From: Aquamicrobium lusatiense
GTDB lineage: Bacteria; Pseudomonadota; Alphaproteobacteria; Rhizobiales; Rhizobiaceae
Reading direction: 5' to 3'
DNA length: 64,000 nt
Assembly: GCF_014201615.1 (NCBI RefSeq)
Contig: NZ_JACHEU010000007.1
Span: 1 to 64,000, forward strand
Below the pieces are notes generated by a model, which did no database searches, had not been told where the DNA came from, and saw only the letters and a program-made list of their open reading frames with translations. The translations under genes were made by a program, and so were the position numbers. Positions 27,746 to 36,821 of this stretch are shown here, piece by piece (the stretch's first letter is position 1; each line of letters begins with the position of its first letter).

Positions 27746-28440
27746 TCCCCCTGCCCGTCCCCTGCCGAAGTCAGGATTTCATTGATCATCTGGTCGGCGG
27801 TGACGACGTCGCCAAAACTCTGGAACACCGTGGTGAAGCCGACATCGTGATCCTCCTGGAAGCGCGCCGCATTGGCGTCGGAGATCATCGCCACGCGGTA
27901 ATCCAGCATCATCGCGTCGCGGGCCGAGGTTTCGCAGCAGAAATTGGTGAGCATGCCGGTTATGATGACATTGCGGATGCCACGTGCCTCGAGCATGCCG
28001 GGAAGGTCGGACTTGCCGGGGATGAAGGCGCTGAATCGCGACTTGTTGGCGATCAGGTCGCCCTCGGCCACATCGAGGTCGGCCCGAAGCTCCTGCCCCG
28101 GCGCACCCTCCGTGAGATTGTCGCGATGGCGGGCCGCATTTTCCGGCGTGAAGAAATAGTCGTGGTAGATCGGCCAAAGGCTCTCGCCGTTCCTGCCGGC
28201 CACCATCTTCACCCAAGCCACCACGCCGCCCTTCTCACGCACTGCTGCCGCCAGCCGGTTGATGACCGGAATAATCGCCACCGCCGAGGGCACATCCTTC
28301 ACGTAAAATTCCTGCATGTCCACGACGACCAGCGCCGTTTCGGCAGCAATGAAGGTGTCGAATACCCGGACACGACCGCGCTTGGTCATGACCCTGTCGA
28401 GCACATATTGCGGCATGTCGAATCCGGCGCGTGCCTGCAT
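27742..28440 (-). CDS. Isochorismatase-family cysteine hydrolase
   Basis: The 232-residue protein starts at ATG 28440 with GGAG six bases upstream. The catalytic triad can be traced: Asp in ALVVVDMQEFYV, Lys in DLIANKSRFSAF, and Cys in IITGMLTNFCCETSARDAM. This set marks N-carbamoylsarcosine amidase, nicotinamidase and maleamate hydrolase relatives. It is the promoter-proximal gene of the gallate operon. It may release an aromatic acid or ammonia from an amide or carbamoyl substrate before ring cleavage; that is inferred. Confidence 0.88.
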   Translation of the reverse strand: MQARAGFDMPQYVLDRVMTKRGRVRVFDTFIAAETALVVVDMQEFYVKDVPSAVAIIPVINRLAAAVREKGGVVAWVKMVAGRNGESLWPIYHDYFFTPENAARHRDNLTEGAPGQELRADLDVAEGDLIANKSRFSAFIPGKSDLPGMLEARGIRNVIITGMLTNFCCETSARDAMMLDYRVAMISDANAARFQEDHDVGFTTVFQSFGDVVTADQMINEILTSAGDGQGE

Positions 28441-28544
28441 CTCTTGCTCCAGTCTCTGCCGGGAGTGAAGCCCGGCCGTGTTTCTATCCGACTTGCATGA
28501 GGCACCATTTCCCAATCGACGCACAGTTGAATCCATTTTGCGCA

Positions 28545-28562
28545 ATATCTAATTTTCTTATA
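28545..28562. promoter_or_regulatory. Candidate gallate-regulon LysR site 1
   Basis: ATATCTAATTTTCTTATA lies in the divergent promoter between the gallate operon (start 28440) and the LysR gene 28603. It aligns, with several differences, to the two better-matching sites at 31031 and 35712: TAT at the left and TTCTTAT at the right are shared. AT-rich sequence could also be a promoter -10 region. Confidence 0.4.
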
Positions 28563-28602
28563 TCATGTCCGCCTCTGCAACTTATTTGATACAGCGCGGG
28601 CG

Positions 28603-29799
28603 ATGATCAATCTGAAATTCCTTCGTACCTTTCTCGCGGTCATGGAGCGCGGCAGCATCAGCTCTGCGGCGCTGGCTGTCGGCCGGGCGCAATCCGCTGT
28701 TACGCGCAGCATCCTGGAACTTGAGGCGGGGCTTGGCACACAACTTTTCGAGCGGAATGTTCACGGCATGCTGCCAACCGACATGGCCTACATTCTCCAG
28801 AGCCATGCGGAAAAGGCGATGGCCGAGATGGACCATGCACGCAGCATCTTTCTGGAGACATTCGGCCCGCAGGGCTGCAACCTGAACGCGCCGGTATTCT
28901 CACTTGCGATCGGCCATACGCGCCTGCTCATCTTTGTGCAGCTTGTTGAGCAGCGACACATGGGAATGGTGGCGGACCATCTGGAAGTGTCGCAACCCTT
29001 CGTCAGCCAGACATTGCGCGAGCTTGAGCAGGGCATAGGTGTCGAACTGATGACACGCATCGCGACAGGAATGGCACCCACGGCCACAGCGCTGGTTCTC
29101 GCCGCTCAGGCAAGGCGTGCGCTGGCCGAACTGCGCAAGGCGGAAGACACGATTGCATCGCTGCAACTGGGAATGACGGGCAGTGTCGTCATCGGCACGC
29201 TGTCGCTCGGCCGCATTCACCTGCTGCCCCGCGCCATCGCCCGGATCGTGTCTGATTTTCCCAACGTTACCGTGCGAACCGTCGAAGGAACCTTCGAGCA
29301 TCTCGCCTCCCTGCTTCATGCCGGAGACCTGGATTTCATCATGGGCGCGCTTCGGCCCGCCGAGCATATCATCGGATTGCTGGCGGAGACGCTGGTTGAC
29401 GACCAGATCGCCGTCGTCGCAAGACGAGATCACCCGCTCGCAAACCGCACCGGGATCGGGGCCGAGGACCTGCGTGCGGCCCGATGGATACTGCCTCCGC
29501 GCGGCACATCCACCCGCGTCCTCCTGGAACAGGCTCTTGGCCGCCCCGACGTGCCGGTCGAAACCGCGGACATCACCATTACCCGCGACCTCGTCCTTCA
29601 GAGCGATCTGCTGACAGCCACCTCGCCGCACCTTCTGCGTCACGAGATAGACGCGGGACGGATGACCATCCTGTCCGTTGCCGTCCCCTTCAGGAGAAGA
29701 GGCATCGGCCTCATTCAGAGGTCGAACAGCGTCCTGTCTATGCCATCGAAGTTGCTTATCGATACGATACGCAACATGGCACATGAACAGGCACTTTAG
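28603..29799 (+). CDS. LysR-family regulator with two helix-turn-helix segments
   Basis: At 398 residues this is about 95 longer than a normal LysR protein. Residues 3-60 form one LysR winged helix (FLRTFLAVMERGSISSAALA then AQSAVTRSILELEAGLGTQL). A second similar one spans about 107-160 (RLLIFVQLVEQRHMGMVADH then SQPFVSQTLRELEQGIGVEL). The substrate-binding domain begins near 180. It sits between the gallate operon and pobA, overlapping the pobA stop by four bases, and probably senses a gallate-pathway aromatic. The regulator at 33583-34764 has the same layout. Confidence 0.9.
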   Translation: MINLKFLRTFLAVMERGSISSAALAVGRAQSAVTRSILELEAGLGTQLFERNVHGMLPTDMAYILQSHAEKAMAEMDHARSIFLETFGPQGCNLNAPVFSLAIGHTRLLIFVQLVEQRHMGMVADHLEVSQPFVSQTLRELEQGIGVELMTRIATGMAPTATALVLAAQARRALAELRKAEDTIASLQLGMTGSVVIGTLSLGRIHLLPRAIARIVSDFPNVTVRTVEGTFEHLASLLHAGDLDFIMGALRPAEHIIGLLAETLVDDQIAVVARRDHPLANRTGIGAEDLRAARWILPPRGTSTRVLLEQALGRPDVPVETADITITRDLVLQSDLLTATSPHLLRHEIDAGRMTILSVAVPFRRRGIGLIQRSNSVLSMPSKLLIDTIRNMAHEQAL

Positions 29800-30971
29800 T
29801 CTCGGACGTCGCTCAGCATCACATACTGCTCGGCGATCAGGCGCTGGGCGGCTTCCGATTGCGCGATGTAGTCAAGCTCGGCCATCTGCATACCGCGCTG
29901 GAAGGGGCTGTGCTCGTCAAAACGATGCAGCAGGTCGGTAAGATAAACCGAGAAACGGATGGTACGCCATACCCTGTCGATACAGTCGTGCGTATAGCGA
30001 TCCAAAGCGTCGGAGCTGCCGGTTTCATAGAACGCAGCAATCGCCCTTGCCATGATCCGTACATCCGCGACAGCCATGTTCAGTCCCTTGGCGCCGGCCG
30101 GTGGCACGATATGGACTGCATCTCCGGCAAGATAGAGCCGCCCATATTGCATCGGGCTGGCGATATAGGAGCGCAGAACCGCGAGATCGCGCTGGAAGAT
30201 CTCCCCTTCCTGTATCTCGGAGCGGTTTTCGTCGAACATACGGGTGTGAAGTTCGTCCCAGAACCTCGCATCCGACCAGTTGGCGTGATCGTCCTCCGCC
30301 GGCACCTGCAGATACAGCCGTGAAATGCTTGACGAGCGGCGGCTGCACAGCGCAAATCCCCGGTCGTGGTTCGTATAGGTCATGTCGGCGATCGGGGGTG
30401 CCTTGGCGAGCACGCCGAGCCAGGCGAAATCGTAGTTCCGGGTATATGTCTGGATCACGCCTTCCGGTGCCGATGCCCGGCAAACGCCATGAAAGCCATC
30501 GCAGCCTGCGATGACGTCACAGTCCAGAATCTTGTTCTTGCCGTCATGTCTGAAATGAATGGATGGACGGGTGACGGTCAGGTCATCGAGATGCGTCGCT
30601 TCGGCCTCGAACAGGATTGGATCCCCGGCGGCAAGGCGCGCAGCAATCAGATCCTTGACCACTTCAAGCTGTCCGTAGATGCGCACGCTGCGTCCGGTCA
30701 GTCCCGGCAGGTCGAGATGGATGTTGCGGCCACGGAAGCGCATGTCCAGACCGTCATCGACCATGCCCTCGCGCATCATCCGCTCGCCTAGACCAAGCGC
30801 GTTCAGGGTGTCGATCGTGCCCGCTTCCAGAACTCCGGCGCGCACGCGCGCTTCGACGTGAGCACGGCTTCGGGACTCGAGAATGACACTCTCTATTCCC
30901 CGCTGCTTCAGCAGGTGGGACAGGAACAGCCCGGCCGGACCAGCGCCGACGATACCGACCTGCGTTCTCAT
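29796..30971 (-). CDS. pobA: 4-hydroxybenzoate 3-monooxygenase-like flavoprotein
   Basis: The 391-residue class A flavin hydroxylase starts MRTQVGIVGAGPAGLFLSHL at 30971. It keeps the p-hydroxybenzoate hydroxylase features: RAGVLEAG (FAD), Tyr201-like TYTNH, Ser212/Arg214-like ALCSRRSS, Arg220/Tyr222-like SRLYLQV, the FAD motif RLYLAGDAVHIVPP, and Tyr385-like AEQYVML. The normal Thr294 of IVPPTGAKG is Ala here (IVPPAGAKG), and Tyr221 is Leu. The family converts 4-hydroxybenzoate to protocatechuate. Because the neighbours degrade gallate and the T294A change is known from engineered gallate-forming variants, it may also hydroxylate protocatechuate. No Shine-Dalgarno is clear; ATG 30986 and 30989 are alternatives. 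Confidence 0.9.
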   Translation of the reverse strand: MRTQVGIVGAGPAGLFLSHLLKQRGIESVILESRSRAHVEARVRAGVLEAGTIDTLNALGLGERMMREGMVDDGLDMRFRGRNIHLDLPGLTGRSVRIYGQLEVVKDLIAARLAAGDPILFEAEATHLDDLTVTRPSIHFRHDGKNKILDCDVIAGCDGFHGVCRASAPEGVIQTYTRNYDFAWLGVLAKAPPIADMTYTNHDRGFALCSRRSSSISRLYLQVPAEDDHANWSDARFWDELHTRMFDENRSEIQEGEIFQRDLAVLRSYIASPMQYGRLYLAGDAVHIVPPAGAKGLNMAVADVRIMARAIAAFYETGSSDALDRYTHDCIDRVWRTIRFSVYLTDLLHRFDEHSPFQRGMQMAELDYIAQSEAAQRLIAEQYVMLSDVRD

Positions 30972-31030
30972 TCGTTGTGTAGACATCATGGGGCATAGTG
31001 AAGACGAGGAGTTCGGAGCCCGCAACATCA

Positions 31031-31048
31031 ATATAGCCATTTCTAATG
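31031..31048. promoter_or_regulatory. Candidate gallate-regulon LysR site 2
   Basis: ATATAGCCATTTCTAATG lies between divergent pobA and galB. It contains TAG-N6-CTA dyad symmetry and matches the site at 35712-35729 at 15 of 18 positions. Its position fits control of both genes by one of the tandem-HTH LysR proteins. Confidence 0.55.
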
Positions 31049-31128
31049 ACAATGGCCTGCTTTCGATGTTGTCCGGAGAAGTCGGAGAGGCAACCCTGCG
31101 GCCTAACGATCATCGGAGTTTCACGCCC

Positions 31129-31860
31129 ATGCCCGACAAGACCGCCCTCGTCGTAAGCGCCCATTCCGCCGATTTCGTCTGGCGGTGCGGCGGCGCCATC
31201 GCGCTCCATGCCGAGAAGGGCTGCGACGTCACCGTCGTCTGCCTTTCCTATGGCGAACGCGGTGAAAGCGCGAAGCTGTGGAAGGAGGGAGGAATGACCC
31301 TCGACCGGGTGAAAACGGAGCGCCGCAAGGAGGCCGAGGCCGCAGCCAGGGCGCTCGATGTGCACGATATCCGCTTCTTCGACCTTGGCGACTACCCGCT
31401 CGTCATGGATCAGGACGCAAAATTCAGGCTTGTCGATGTCATCCGCGAGGTGATGCCGTCGTTCATGCTGACCCACTCCACCTGGGATCCCTACAATCCG
31501 GATCATATGCTGACCCTGCAATGGACACTGGAATGCCGCGCCATTGCCCAGGCATGGGGACACAATCCGGGTCAGGCAGTGCTGGGCGCGCCGCAAGTCT
31601 ATCTTTTCGAGCCTCATCAGACCGAGCAGATGAACTGGAAACCTGACGTGTTCCTCGACATCACGCCGGTGTGGGACCGCAAATGGGCGGCGATCCAGTG
31701 CATGCAGGGCCAGGAGCATCTCTGGTCCTTCTACAGGAACGCCGCCGAGAACCGTGCAAATCATTTCCAGCGCAATTCCGGCGGCCAATCCGGTGGCCGC
31801 GCGGCGAAATATGCGGAAGGCTTCCAGTCGGTATTCCCGCGCACCGTGGATGAACTGTGA
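31129..31860 (+). CDS. galB: 4-oxalomesaconate hydratase (PIG-L superfamily)
   Basis: The 243-residue protein starts at ATG 31129 with GGAG ten bases upstream. It belongs to the PIG-L/LmbE metallo-superfamily: the usual AHPDD zinc motif appears as [17 protein letters not shown], with [14 protein letters not shown] providing the distal His ligands. GalB-type members hydrate the enol of 4-oxalomesaconate to 4-carboxy-4-hydroxy-2-oxoadipate in gallate degradation. It is followed, with a four-base overlap, by the aldolase gene and then the tautomerase gene. That order strongly supports hydratase over a deacetylase function. Confidence 0.88.
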   Translation: MPDKTALVVSAHSADFVWRCGGAIALHAEKGCDVTVVCLSYGERGESAKLWKEGGMTLDRVKTERRKEAEAAARALDVHDIRFFDLGDYPLVMDQDAKFRLVDVIREVMPSFMLTHSTWDPYNPDHMLTLQWTLECRAIAQAWGHNPGQAVLGAPQVYLFEPHQTEQMNWKPDVFLDITPVWDRKWAAIQCMQGQEHLWSFYRNAAENRANHFQRNSGGQSGGRAAKYAEGFQSVFPRTVDEL

Positions 31861-32531
31861 TGAACGTCGTCCGGCAGAGCATCGAACGCGCCCCGTCAGA
31901 TGTTATCGACGGGCTCGCGGCCTGCGGTGTCGCGACCGTCCACGAGGCGCAAGGCCGGCGCGGCATGCTGCAAAGCTATCTGAGGCCGATCTGGTCGGGA
32001 GCGCAGATCGCCGGATCAGCCGTCACCATTTCCGCGCCGCCGGGCGACAACTGGATGGTGCATGTGGCGATCGAGCAGTTGAAGTTCGGAGACATATTGG
32101 TGCTGGCGCCGACAAGCCCCTGCGACAATGGCTATTTCGGCGATCTTCTCGCCACATCGGCGCTGGCACGTGGCTGCCGCGGACTCATCATCGACGCGGG
32201 CGTGCGCGACATACGCGACCTCACCGCCATGGGCTTCCCCGTCTGGGCCAAGGCGATCAGCGCACAGGGAACGGTTAAGGAGACGCTCGGCTCTGTCAAC
32301 GTTCCCGTCGTCTGCGCAGGCGCTGCGATCGAGGCCGGCGACATCATTGTGGCCGACGACGACGGCGTTTGCGTCGTTCGTCCCGACGAGGCGGCCGGTG
32401 TGCTGGCGGCCGCCCGCAAGCGGGTCGATCTGGAGGAGGCCAAGCGCCGCCGGCTGGCGGCGGGAGAGCTTGGTCTCGACATCTACGACATGCGGCCGAG
32501 ATTGAAGGAAAAGGGCCTGCGCTATGTCTGA
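31857..32531 (+). CDS. galC: 4-carboxy-4-hydroxy-2-oxoadipate aldolase (RraA-like)
   Basis: The 224-residue RraA-fold protein shows the substrate/metal region [20 protein letters not shown] (Arg-Asp pair). [19 protein letters not shown] near the C-terminus is typical of HMG/CHA aldolases. It cleaves 4-carboxy-4-hydroxy-2-oxoadipate into pyruvate and oxaloacetate, the last step of the gallate and protocatechuate 4,5-cleavage routes. It overlaps galB by four and galD by eight bases, so all three are translationally coupled. Confidence 0.9.
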   Translation: MMNVVRQSIERAPSDVIDGLAACGVATVHEAQGRRGMLQSYLRPIWSGAQIAGSAVTISAPPGDNWMVHVAIEQLKFGDILVLAPTSPCDNGYFGDLLATSALARGCRGLIIDAGVRDIRDLTAMGFPVWAKAISAQGTVKETLGSVNVPVVCAGAAIEAGDIIVADDDGVCVVRPDEAAGVLAAARKRVDLEEAKRRRLAAGELGLDIYDMRPRLKEKGLRYV

Positions 32532-33576
32532 CGGCACCCGTGCCATGTGGATGCGCGGTGGCACATCGAAGGGCGGCTATTTCCTCGCCTCCGACCTTCC
32601 CGCAGACACCGCTGCGCGAGACGCCCTGCTTCTGAGGGTCATGGGATCGCCCGATCCGCGTCAGATCGACGGCATGGGCGGCGCAAACCCGCTGACCTCC
32701 AAGGTCGCGATCGTCAAAGCCTCGCAGCGTGACGGCGTCGATGTCGACTACCTCTTCCTTCAGGTCTTTGTCGACCGGGCGCTGGTCACGGACTCGCAGA
32801 ATTGCGGCAACATTCTCGCCGGCGTCGGCCCGTTTGCGATAGAACGGGGACTGGTGCATCCGGCGGGCGACATGACCGAGGTTCGCATCTACATGGAAAA
32901 CACTGGCCAGATCGCGGTCGCCAGCGTCCCAACGCCCGGCGGCAAGGTCAGCTATGACGGCGCCGCCCGCATCGACGGCGTGCCGGGCACGGCGGCGCCA
33001 GTTCCGATTGTGTTCAAGGATACCGCCGGCTCCAGTTGCGGAGCCCTTCTGCCGACCGGACGATCCGTCGATCGTATCGGCGGCATCGATGCGACCCTGA
33101 TAGACAATGGCATGCCCTGCGTCATCCTCGACGCTGCCGACTTCGGCATTACCGGGGCCGAAACACCGGCGGAACTGAATGCCGATACCGCGCTGAAAGC
33201 CCGTCTCGAAGCCGTTCGCCTCGAGGCGGGACCGTTGATGAACCTCGGCGACGTGTCGGAAAAACCGATCCCGAAGATGGTGCTGGTCAGCGTGGCCGGC
33301 GACGGCGCGGCCATCTCGACCCGCAGTTTCATCCCCCATGTCTGCCACGAAGCGATCGGCGTCCTGGCCGCCGTCACCGTCGCTACGGCTTGCCTGTTGC
33401 CAGAGGGACCGGCAGCACGCCATGCGTTTGTTCCGGCGGGGGACGAAAAGGCGCTTTCGGTTCGCCACCCAGGCGGTGAGTTCACGGTCATCGCGCGTCT
33501 GGACAAAAGCGGCGGGGTCGAAAGCGCGGGCGTGCTGCGCACCGCGCGCAAACTCTTCGACGGGCTGGCCTTCTGA
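32524..33576 (+). CDS. galD: 4-oxalomesaconate tautomerase (PrpF family)
   Basis: The 350-residue protein is PrpF-like, a diaminopimelate-epimerase-fold isomerase: [19 protein letters not shown] at the N-terminus, then [20 protein letters not shown] and [18 protein letters not shown]. GalD interconverts keto and enol forms of 4-oxalomesaconate after GalA. PrpF proper isomerises aconitate in the methylcitrate cycle, but no prpC/acnD is present and the galBC neighbours decide. The stop is six bases from the convergent LysR gene. Confidence 0.9.
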   Translation: MSDGTRAMWMRGGTSKGGYFLASDLPADTAARDALLLRVMGSPDPRQIDGMGGANPLTSKVAIVKASQRDGVDVDYLFLQVFVDRALVTDSQNCGNILAGVGPFAIERGLVHPAGDMTEVRIYMENTGQIAVASVPTPGGKVSYDGAARIDGVPGTAAPVPIVFKDTAGSSCGALLPTGRSVDRIGGIDATLIDNGMPCVILDAADFGITGAETPAELNADTALKARLEAVRLEAGPLMNLGDVSEKPIPKMVLVSVAGDGAAISTRSFIPHVCHEAIGVLAAVTVATACLLPEGPAARHAFVPAGDEKALSVRHPGGEFTVIARLDKSGGVESAGVLRTARKLFDGLAF

Positions 33577-33582
33577 TGCGCC

Positions 33583-34764
33583 TTACCGGCCAAATTTTTG
33601 CGAAACTGCGCGCACCGTGTCGAGAAATACGGCCTGTGACCGCGTCGGATGCCAGTCGTCGCGGGTGGTGATGCCGATCTCTCGCCGGCTGTCATGAACA
33701 TCGAAAGCCAGACGCACCAGCACACCCTTGTCGATGTCGCCGCGCACCTGAAGCCGTGAAATGCAGCCGAGATAGGGACCGGCGAGCAGGAGTTCGCGCA
33801 TCAGCATCTGCGAGCCCGTCTCGACCAGCGCGCCGGTAGCGCTCGGGCCCAGCGCGGACAGGAATGCGTCGAACTGGCGGCGCGCCGGCGTGTCCGGCAA
33901 TGCCACGACCCAGCGCGAAGCGGCAAGCGCGGCGATTTCGACAGTCCCTGCCTTTGCGAACGGATGTTCAGGACCGCAGACGACCGCAAGTTCATCTTCG
34001 AACAGCCGCTCCTGCCGCATGCCCTCCATCAGCGCCGGCGGACGAAGTGCGCCCAGCAGCAGGTCGAGTTCGCCGCGCCTCAGCCCTGCCAGCAGGCTGG
34101 CGTAAGGCCCTTCATGGACGCGGATATCGACCTTCGGACAGGCCTCCTGAAACCGGGAAATCGCTTCGGGCAGTACGGACGTGCGCGACAGCGGCATTGC
34201 CCCCACCATGATCCTCATCTCCCCCCGGCTGCCAGCCTCCGCAAGTTCCATCTCCGCCTGGCGCAACTCGGCAAATGCCAGCTGGGCGGCCTGGGCGATC
34301 AACTGCCCGATGCGGGTCGGCGTACTGCCATATTGAGTACGGCGAAACAGCGAGCGGCCAACCTCGCTTTCCAGATGGACAATGGCGCGGTGCACCGTCG
34401 GCTGCGCGACTCCCAGCTTTCGGGCGCCGAGAGACAGGCTCTCGGCCTGGGAGGCCGCAACCAGCCCGCGCAATTGTGCGGCCGTGGCGGTCAGCCGCAA
34501 CCGGGGCGAAACGCTCTCACATGCGCGATCCATGATATCGAGCGCGCGACGCACCCGTTGCGCCAGCATCCGCGCCAGATCGGTCGGAAAGACGCCCCTG
34601 CTCGTACGATCGAAAAGACGGGCGTCGAACGCCTCCTCCACCCGCTTCAGCGCCTGCGTGGCCGCCGACTGGGTCACATTCTGCGACATGGCTGCCTGCG
34701 TGACCGAGCCGCTGTCGACGGTGACGAGAAACAGGCGCAGGTGGCGGAGATTGGGATTCGCCAC
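33583..34764 (-). CDS. LysR-family regulator with two helix-turn-helix segments
   Basis: A GTG start at 34764, two bases after the upstream gene's stop, gives 393 residues. The first LysR winged helix covers about 4-60 (LRLFLVTVDSGSVTQAAM then TQSAATQALKRVEEAFDARL). A second lies at about 105-165 (LVAASQAESLSLGARKLG then AQPTVHRAIVHLESEVGRSL). The effector domain follows from about 185. The duplicated DNA-binding region parallels the regulator at 28603, suggesting an internal duplication in a common ancestor. It is co-transcribed with the dehydrogenase gene upstream. Confidence 0.9.
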   Translation of the reverse strand: MANPNLRHLRLFLVTVDSGSVTQAAMSQNVTQSAATQALKRVEEAFDARLFDRTSRGVFPTDLARMLAQRVRRALDIMDRACESVSPRLRLTATAAQLRGLVAASQAESLSLGARKLGVAQPTVHRAIVHLESEVGRSLFRRTQYGSTPTRIGQLIAQAAQLAFAELRQAEMELAEAGSRGEMRIMVGAMPLSRTSVLPEAISRFQEACPKVDIRVHEGPYASLLAGLRRGELDLLLGALRPPALMEGMRQERLFEDELAVVCGPEHPFAKAGTVEIAALAASRWVVALPDTPARRQFDAFLSALGPSATGALVETGSQMLMRELLLAGPYLGCISRLQVRGDIDKGVLVRLAFDVHDSRREIGITTRDDWHPTRSQAVFLDTVRAVSQKFGR

Positions 34765-34766
34765 AG

Positions 34767-35651
34767 TCAGCCGGATGCCTCCGGAGCCAATCCCATCGCC
34801 TCGAGCACCGGCCCCGCATCCTGCGCTTCTACAGGCAGGTTGCCGAGCAATGCCTGCCATTCGACAGATCCCCGGCTCATGACGGATGGCAAGCCGAGAT
34901 CGGCAACCATGGCGGCTGCTTCCGACATCTCAGCAGCACGGCGTACACCATGCTGCGTCGTGCGCTGCAGGACGTAGGACAGGCGCTTTCGCCACTCGAT
35001 ATCCGGATCGCTCGTCTCAAGCGACCGGATCACCTCCTCCTCGACGCCGCCGCGCCGCGCCGCCAGGAAGCATTCCGCAAACAGCGCCTCCATCCCCTTC
35101 ACCATGACCGAGCGGGTAAGCTTGATCGCTGAGGCCTGCCCGACGCGGTCACCGACGACACGGACATTCATGCCGAGTGCGGTCAACAAGCGCTCCGCGC
35201 GATATGCCTGCGGACCGGAAAGCAACACGGGCGTCTTCTCCCGGTGGGGATGGACGGGCGCCATGATCGCCATGTCGACATAGTCGGCGGCGCTCGACGA
35301 AACGGCTTCTGCGCTGCGCCCTTTGGTTTTTGGCGAGCACGAATTTCCGTCGATGAACAACACCCCTTTTGCCAGACAGGATGCGGCAGCCTTCGCCGCT
35401 TCCTCGCTCTGATCCGCGGTTACAAGGCTAATTACGATTTGTGCATCTCGAAGAGCCGTCTCCAGATCCCCGGCAAATGCAACCTTCAGCCGGCGGCAAC
35501 GATCCTCAATGACGGCCTGTCCATCGTCCAGCAAGACCTTCACGTCGAATGCCGAAATCCGTCCGAGAGCGTCCCGGTTCCAGCCGGACGCAAAGGCGGT
35601 GGCCGCTTCGCCAAAGCCTAGCAGTGATAGGTTGAGGTGGTCGAAGCGCAT
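34767..35651 (-). CDS. NAD(P)-dependent dehydrogenase, 6-phosphogluconate dehydrogenase-like with DUF1932
   Basis: The 294-residue protein has an N-terminal Rossmann domain (LNLSLLGFGEAATAFASGW, residues about 6-24) and a helical C-terminal DUF1932-type domain (RSVMVKGMEALFAECFLAA, the beta-hydroxyacid dehydrogenase catalytic Lys region). Relatives oxidise beta-hydroxyacids or reduce keto-acids. It heads a two-gene operon with the second tandem-HTH LysR gene, and a candidate regulon site lies 60-80 bases upstream. An unexplained side step in aromatic catabolism is likely, since GalABCD already complete the pathway. Confidence 0.82.
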   Translation of the reverse strand: MRFDHLNLSLLGFGEAATAFASGWNRDALGRISAFDVKVLLDDGQAVIEDRCRRLKVAFAGDLETALRDAQIVISLVTADQSEEAAKAAASCLAKGVLFIDGNSCSPKTKGRSAEAVSSSAADYVDMAIMAPVHPHREKTPVLLSGPQAYRAERLLTALGMNVRVVGDRVGQASAIKLTRSVMVKGMEALFAECFLAARRGGVEEEVIRSLETSDPDIEWRKRLSYVLQRTTQHGVRRAAEMSEAAAMVADLGLPSVMSRGSVEWQALLGNLPVEAQDAGPVLEAMGLAPEASG

Positions 35652-35711
35652 CGGGAGATGAACCTGAGAATCTCGAAAACATTGAGATCGTTCACCTCAT
35701 TTTGCAACTTC

Positions 35712-35729
35712 TTATAGCCAATTCTTATG
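35712..35729. promoter_or_regulatory. Candidate gallate-regulon LysR site 3
   Basis: TTATAGCCAATTCTTATG lies upstream of the DUF1932 dehydrogenase operon (start 35651). It shares TATAGCCA and TTCT(A/T)ATG with the pobA/galB site and has ATAG-N6-CTTAT partial dyad symmetry. Confidence 0.5.
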
Positions 35730-36176
35730 CCCGCAGCGTTCTGGCAATGAAGGCATGACCCGAATACAGCGCGGGACTTTCGTCAAATGCGAGGACGAGG
35801 CGCATAGGAAAACCGGACAACCTGCTGCACCACAGCGAGCAAGGCAGCCACCAATATACCAGTGAGCAGTTCCAGCCTCTGATGGCCGAACGGCTTCTGC
35901 TGCTCGATGAACCGGTTAGACATGGCATTTTGCGCTCCCCAACGCTGACATTGTGATAAGTGATTCTCTTCAATGTCTGGCTCTGCCCCCCGAAAGCCGA
36001 CTGGCTGGTTGTGCGACCGATCATAAAGCACTGGATGCGACACATCAGCAGTATTGGTACCGGAACAAGCTGATCGTATCTCTGCATCCGGAGCCTCTTG
36101 GTCGAACGTCGGATGCGGAGGACCGCCGGTTGGGAGGTAGGGCCATTAGGCCGCGCGGCTCGCCGGCGACCGTGGG
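35730..36176. other. Gap with a small hydrophobic ORF and decayed sequence
   Basis: On the minus strand 35923-35783 encodes 46 residues (PFGHQRLELLTGILVAALLA), resembling a short piece of a cation-efflux protein helix. It has no continuation and is probably a fragment. The stretch after 36090 is likely the degraded start of the IS5 element. No intact gene is seen. Confidence 0.35.
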
Positions 36177-36821
36177 GTGATCTCCGGCATCATGCATATG
36201 CTGCGTTCGGGCGGGCGCTGGAAGGACTGCCCTACGGTCTATGGCCCTTACACCACGATCTATAATCGTTGGAACCGATGGAGCCTGCAGGGCGTGTGGG
36301 AGCGGATTTTCTACGCCCTGACCGGGTCGATGGGAGTGTTCACCGGCTCGAGGGATTCCACCCACATCAAGGCACATCGTTCGGCGGCGGGCGCAACAGG
36401 GGGGCCTGTCATCACGCCATTGGCACCTCGCGCGGCGGGCGAATGACCAAAATCCATGCGTTGAGCGACGATTGCGGCCGGCCCGTCGCCTCTGCCCTGA
36501 CGCCCGGGAATGCTCATGACCTCGCCGGCGCCAAGGCGCTGCCCCAGCCACAAGCTGCTGGCCGACTGCGCCTATGATGCAGCGAGCCTGCGCGACTGGC
36601 TCGCCGAGCGAAGAACAGAGCCCGTCATCCCGCCTAATCCCACACGCAAGAACCCAAACGGTTATGATCGCGACGCCTATAGCGGCCGAAACCTTATCGA
36701 GCAAATGTTCTGCCGTCTGAAGGACTTCCGCCGCATCGCAACCCGCTACGACAAACGCGCCGACATCTTCCTGTCTGCAGCCTTCATCACAGCCGCAATC
36801 ACATGGTGGTCCGCAAATTGA
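36177..36821 (+). pseudogene. IS5-family transposase, frameshifted
   Basis: Three plus-strand frames together give a nearly whole IS5 transposase. They are VISGIMHMLRSGGRWKDCP with DSTHIKAHRSAAG (frame of 36177), HHAIGTSRGGRMTKIHALSD (frame of 36269), and KLLADCAYDAASLRDWLAER to IEQMFCRLKDFRRIATRYDK (frame of 36510). The catalytic Asp and Glu regions survive, but at least two frameshifts and a broken N-terminus make it inactive. Programmed frameshifting could restore one junction but not both. Confidence 0.88.

Noticed and set aside
35783..35923. 46-residue hydrophobic ORF resembling part of a cation-efflux protein
   Set aside because: Too short and without continuation; treated as a fragment, not a gene.
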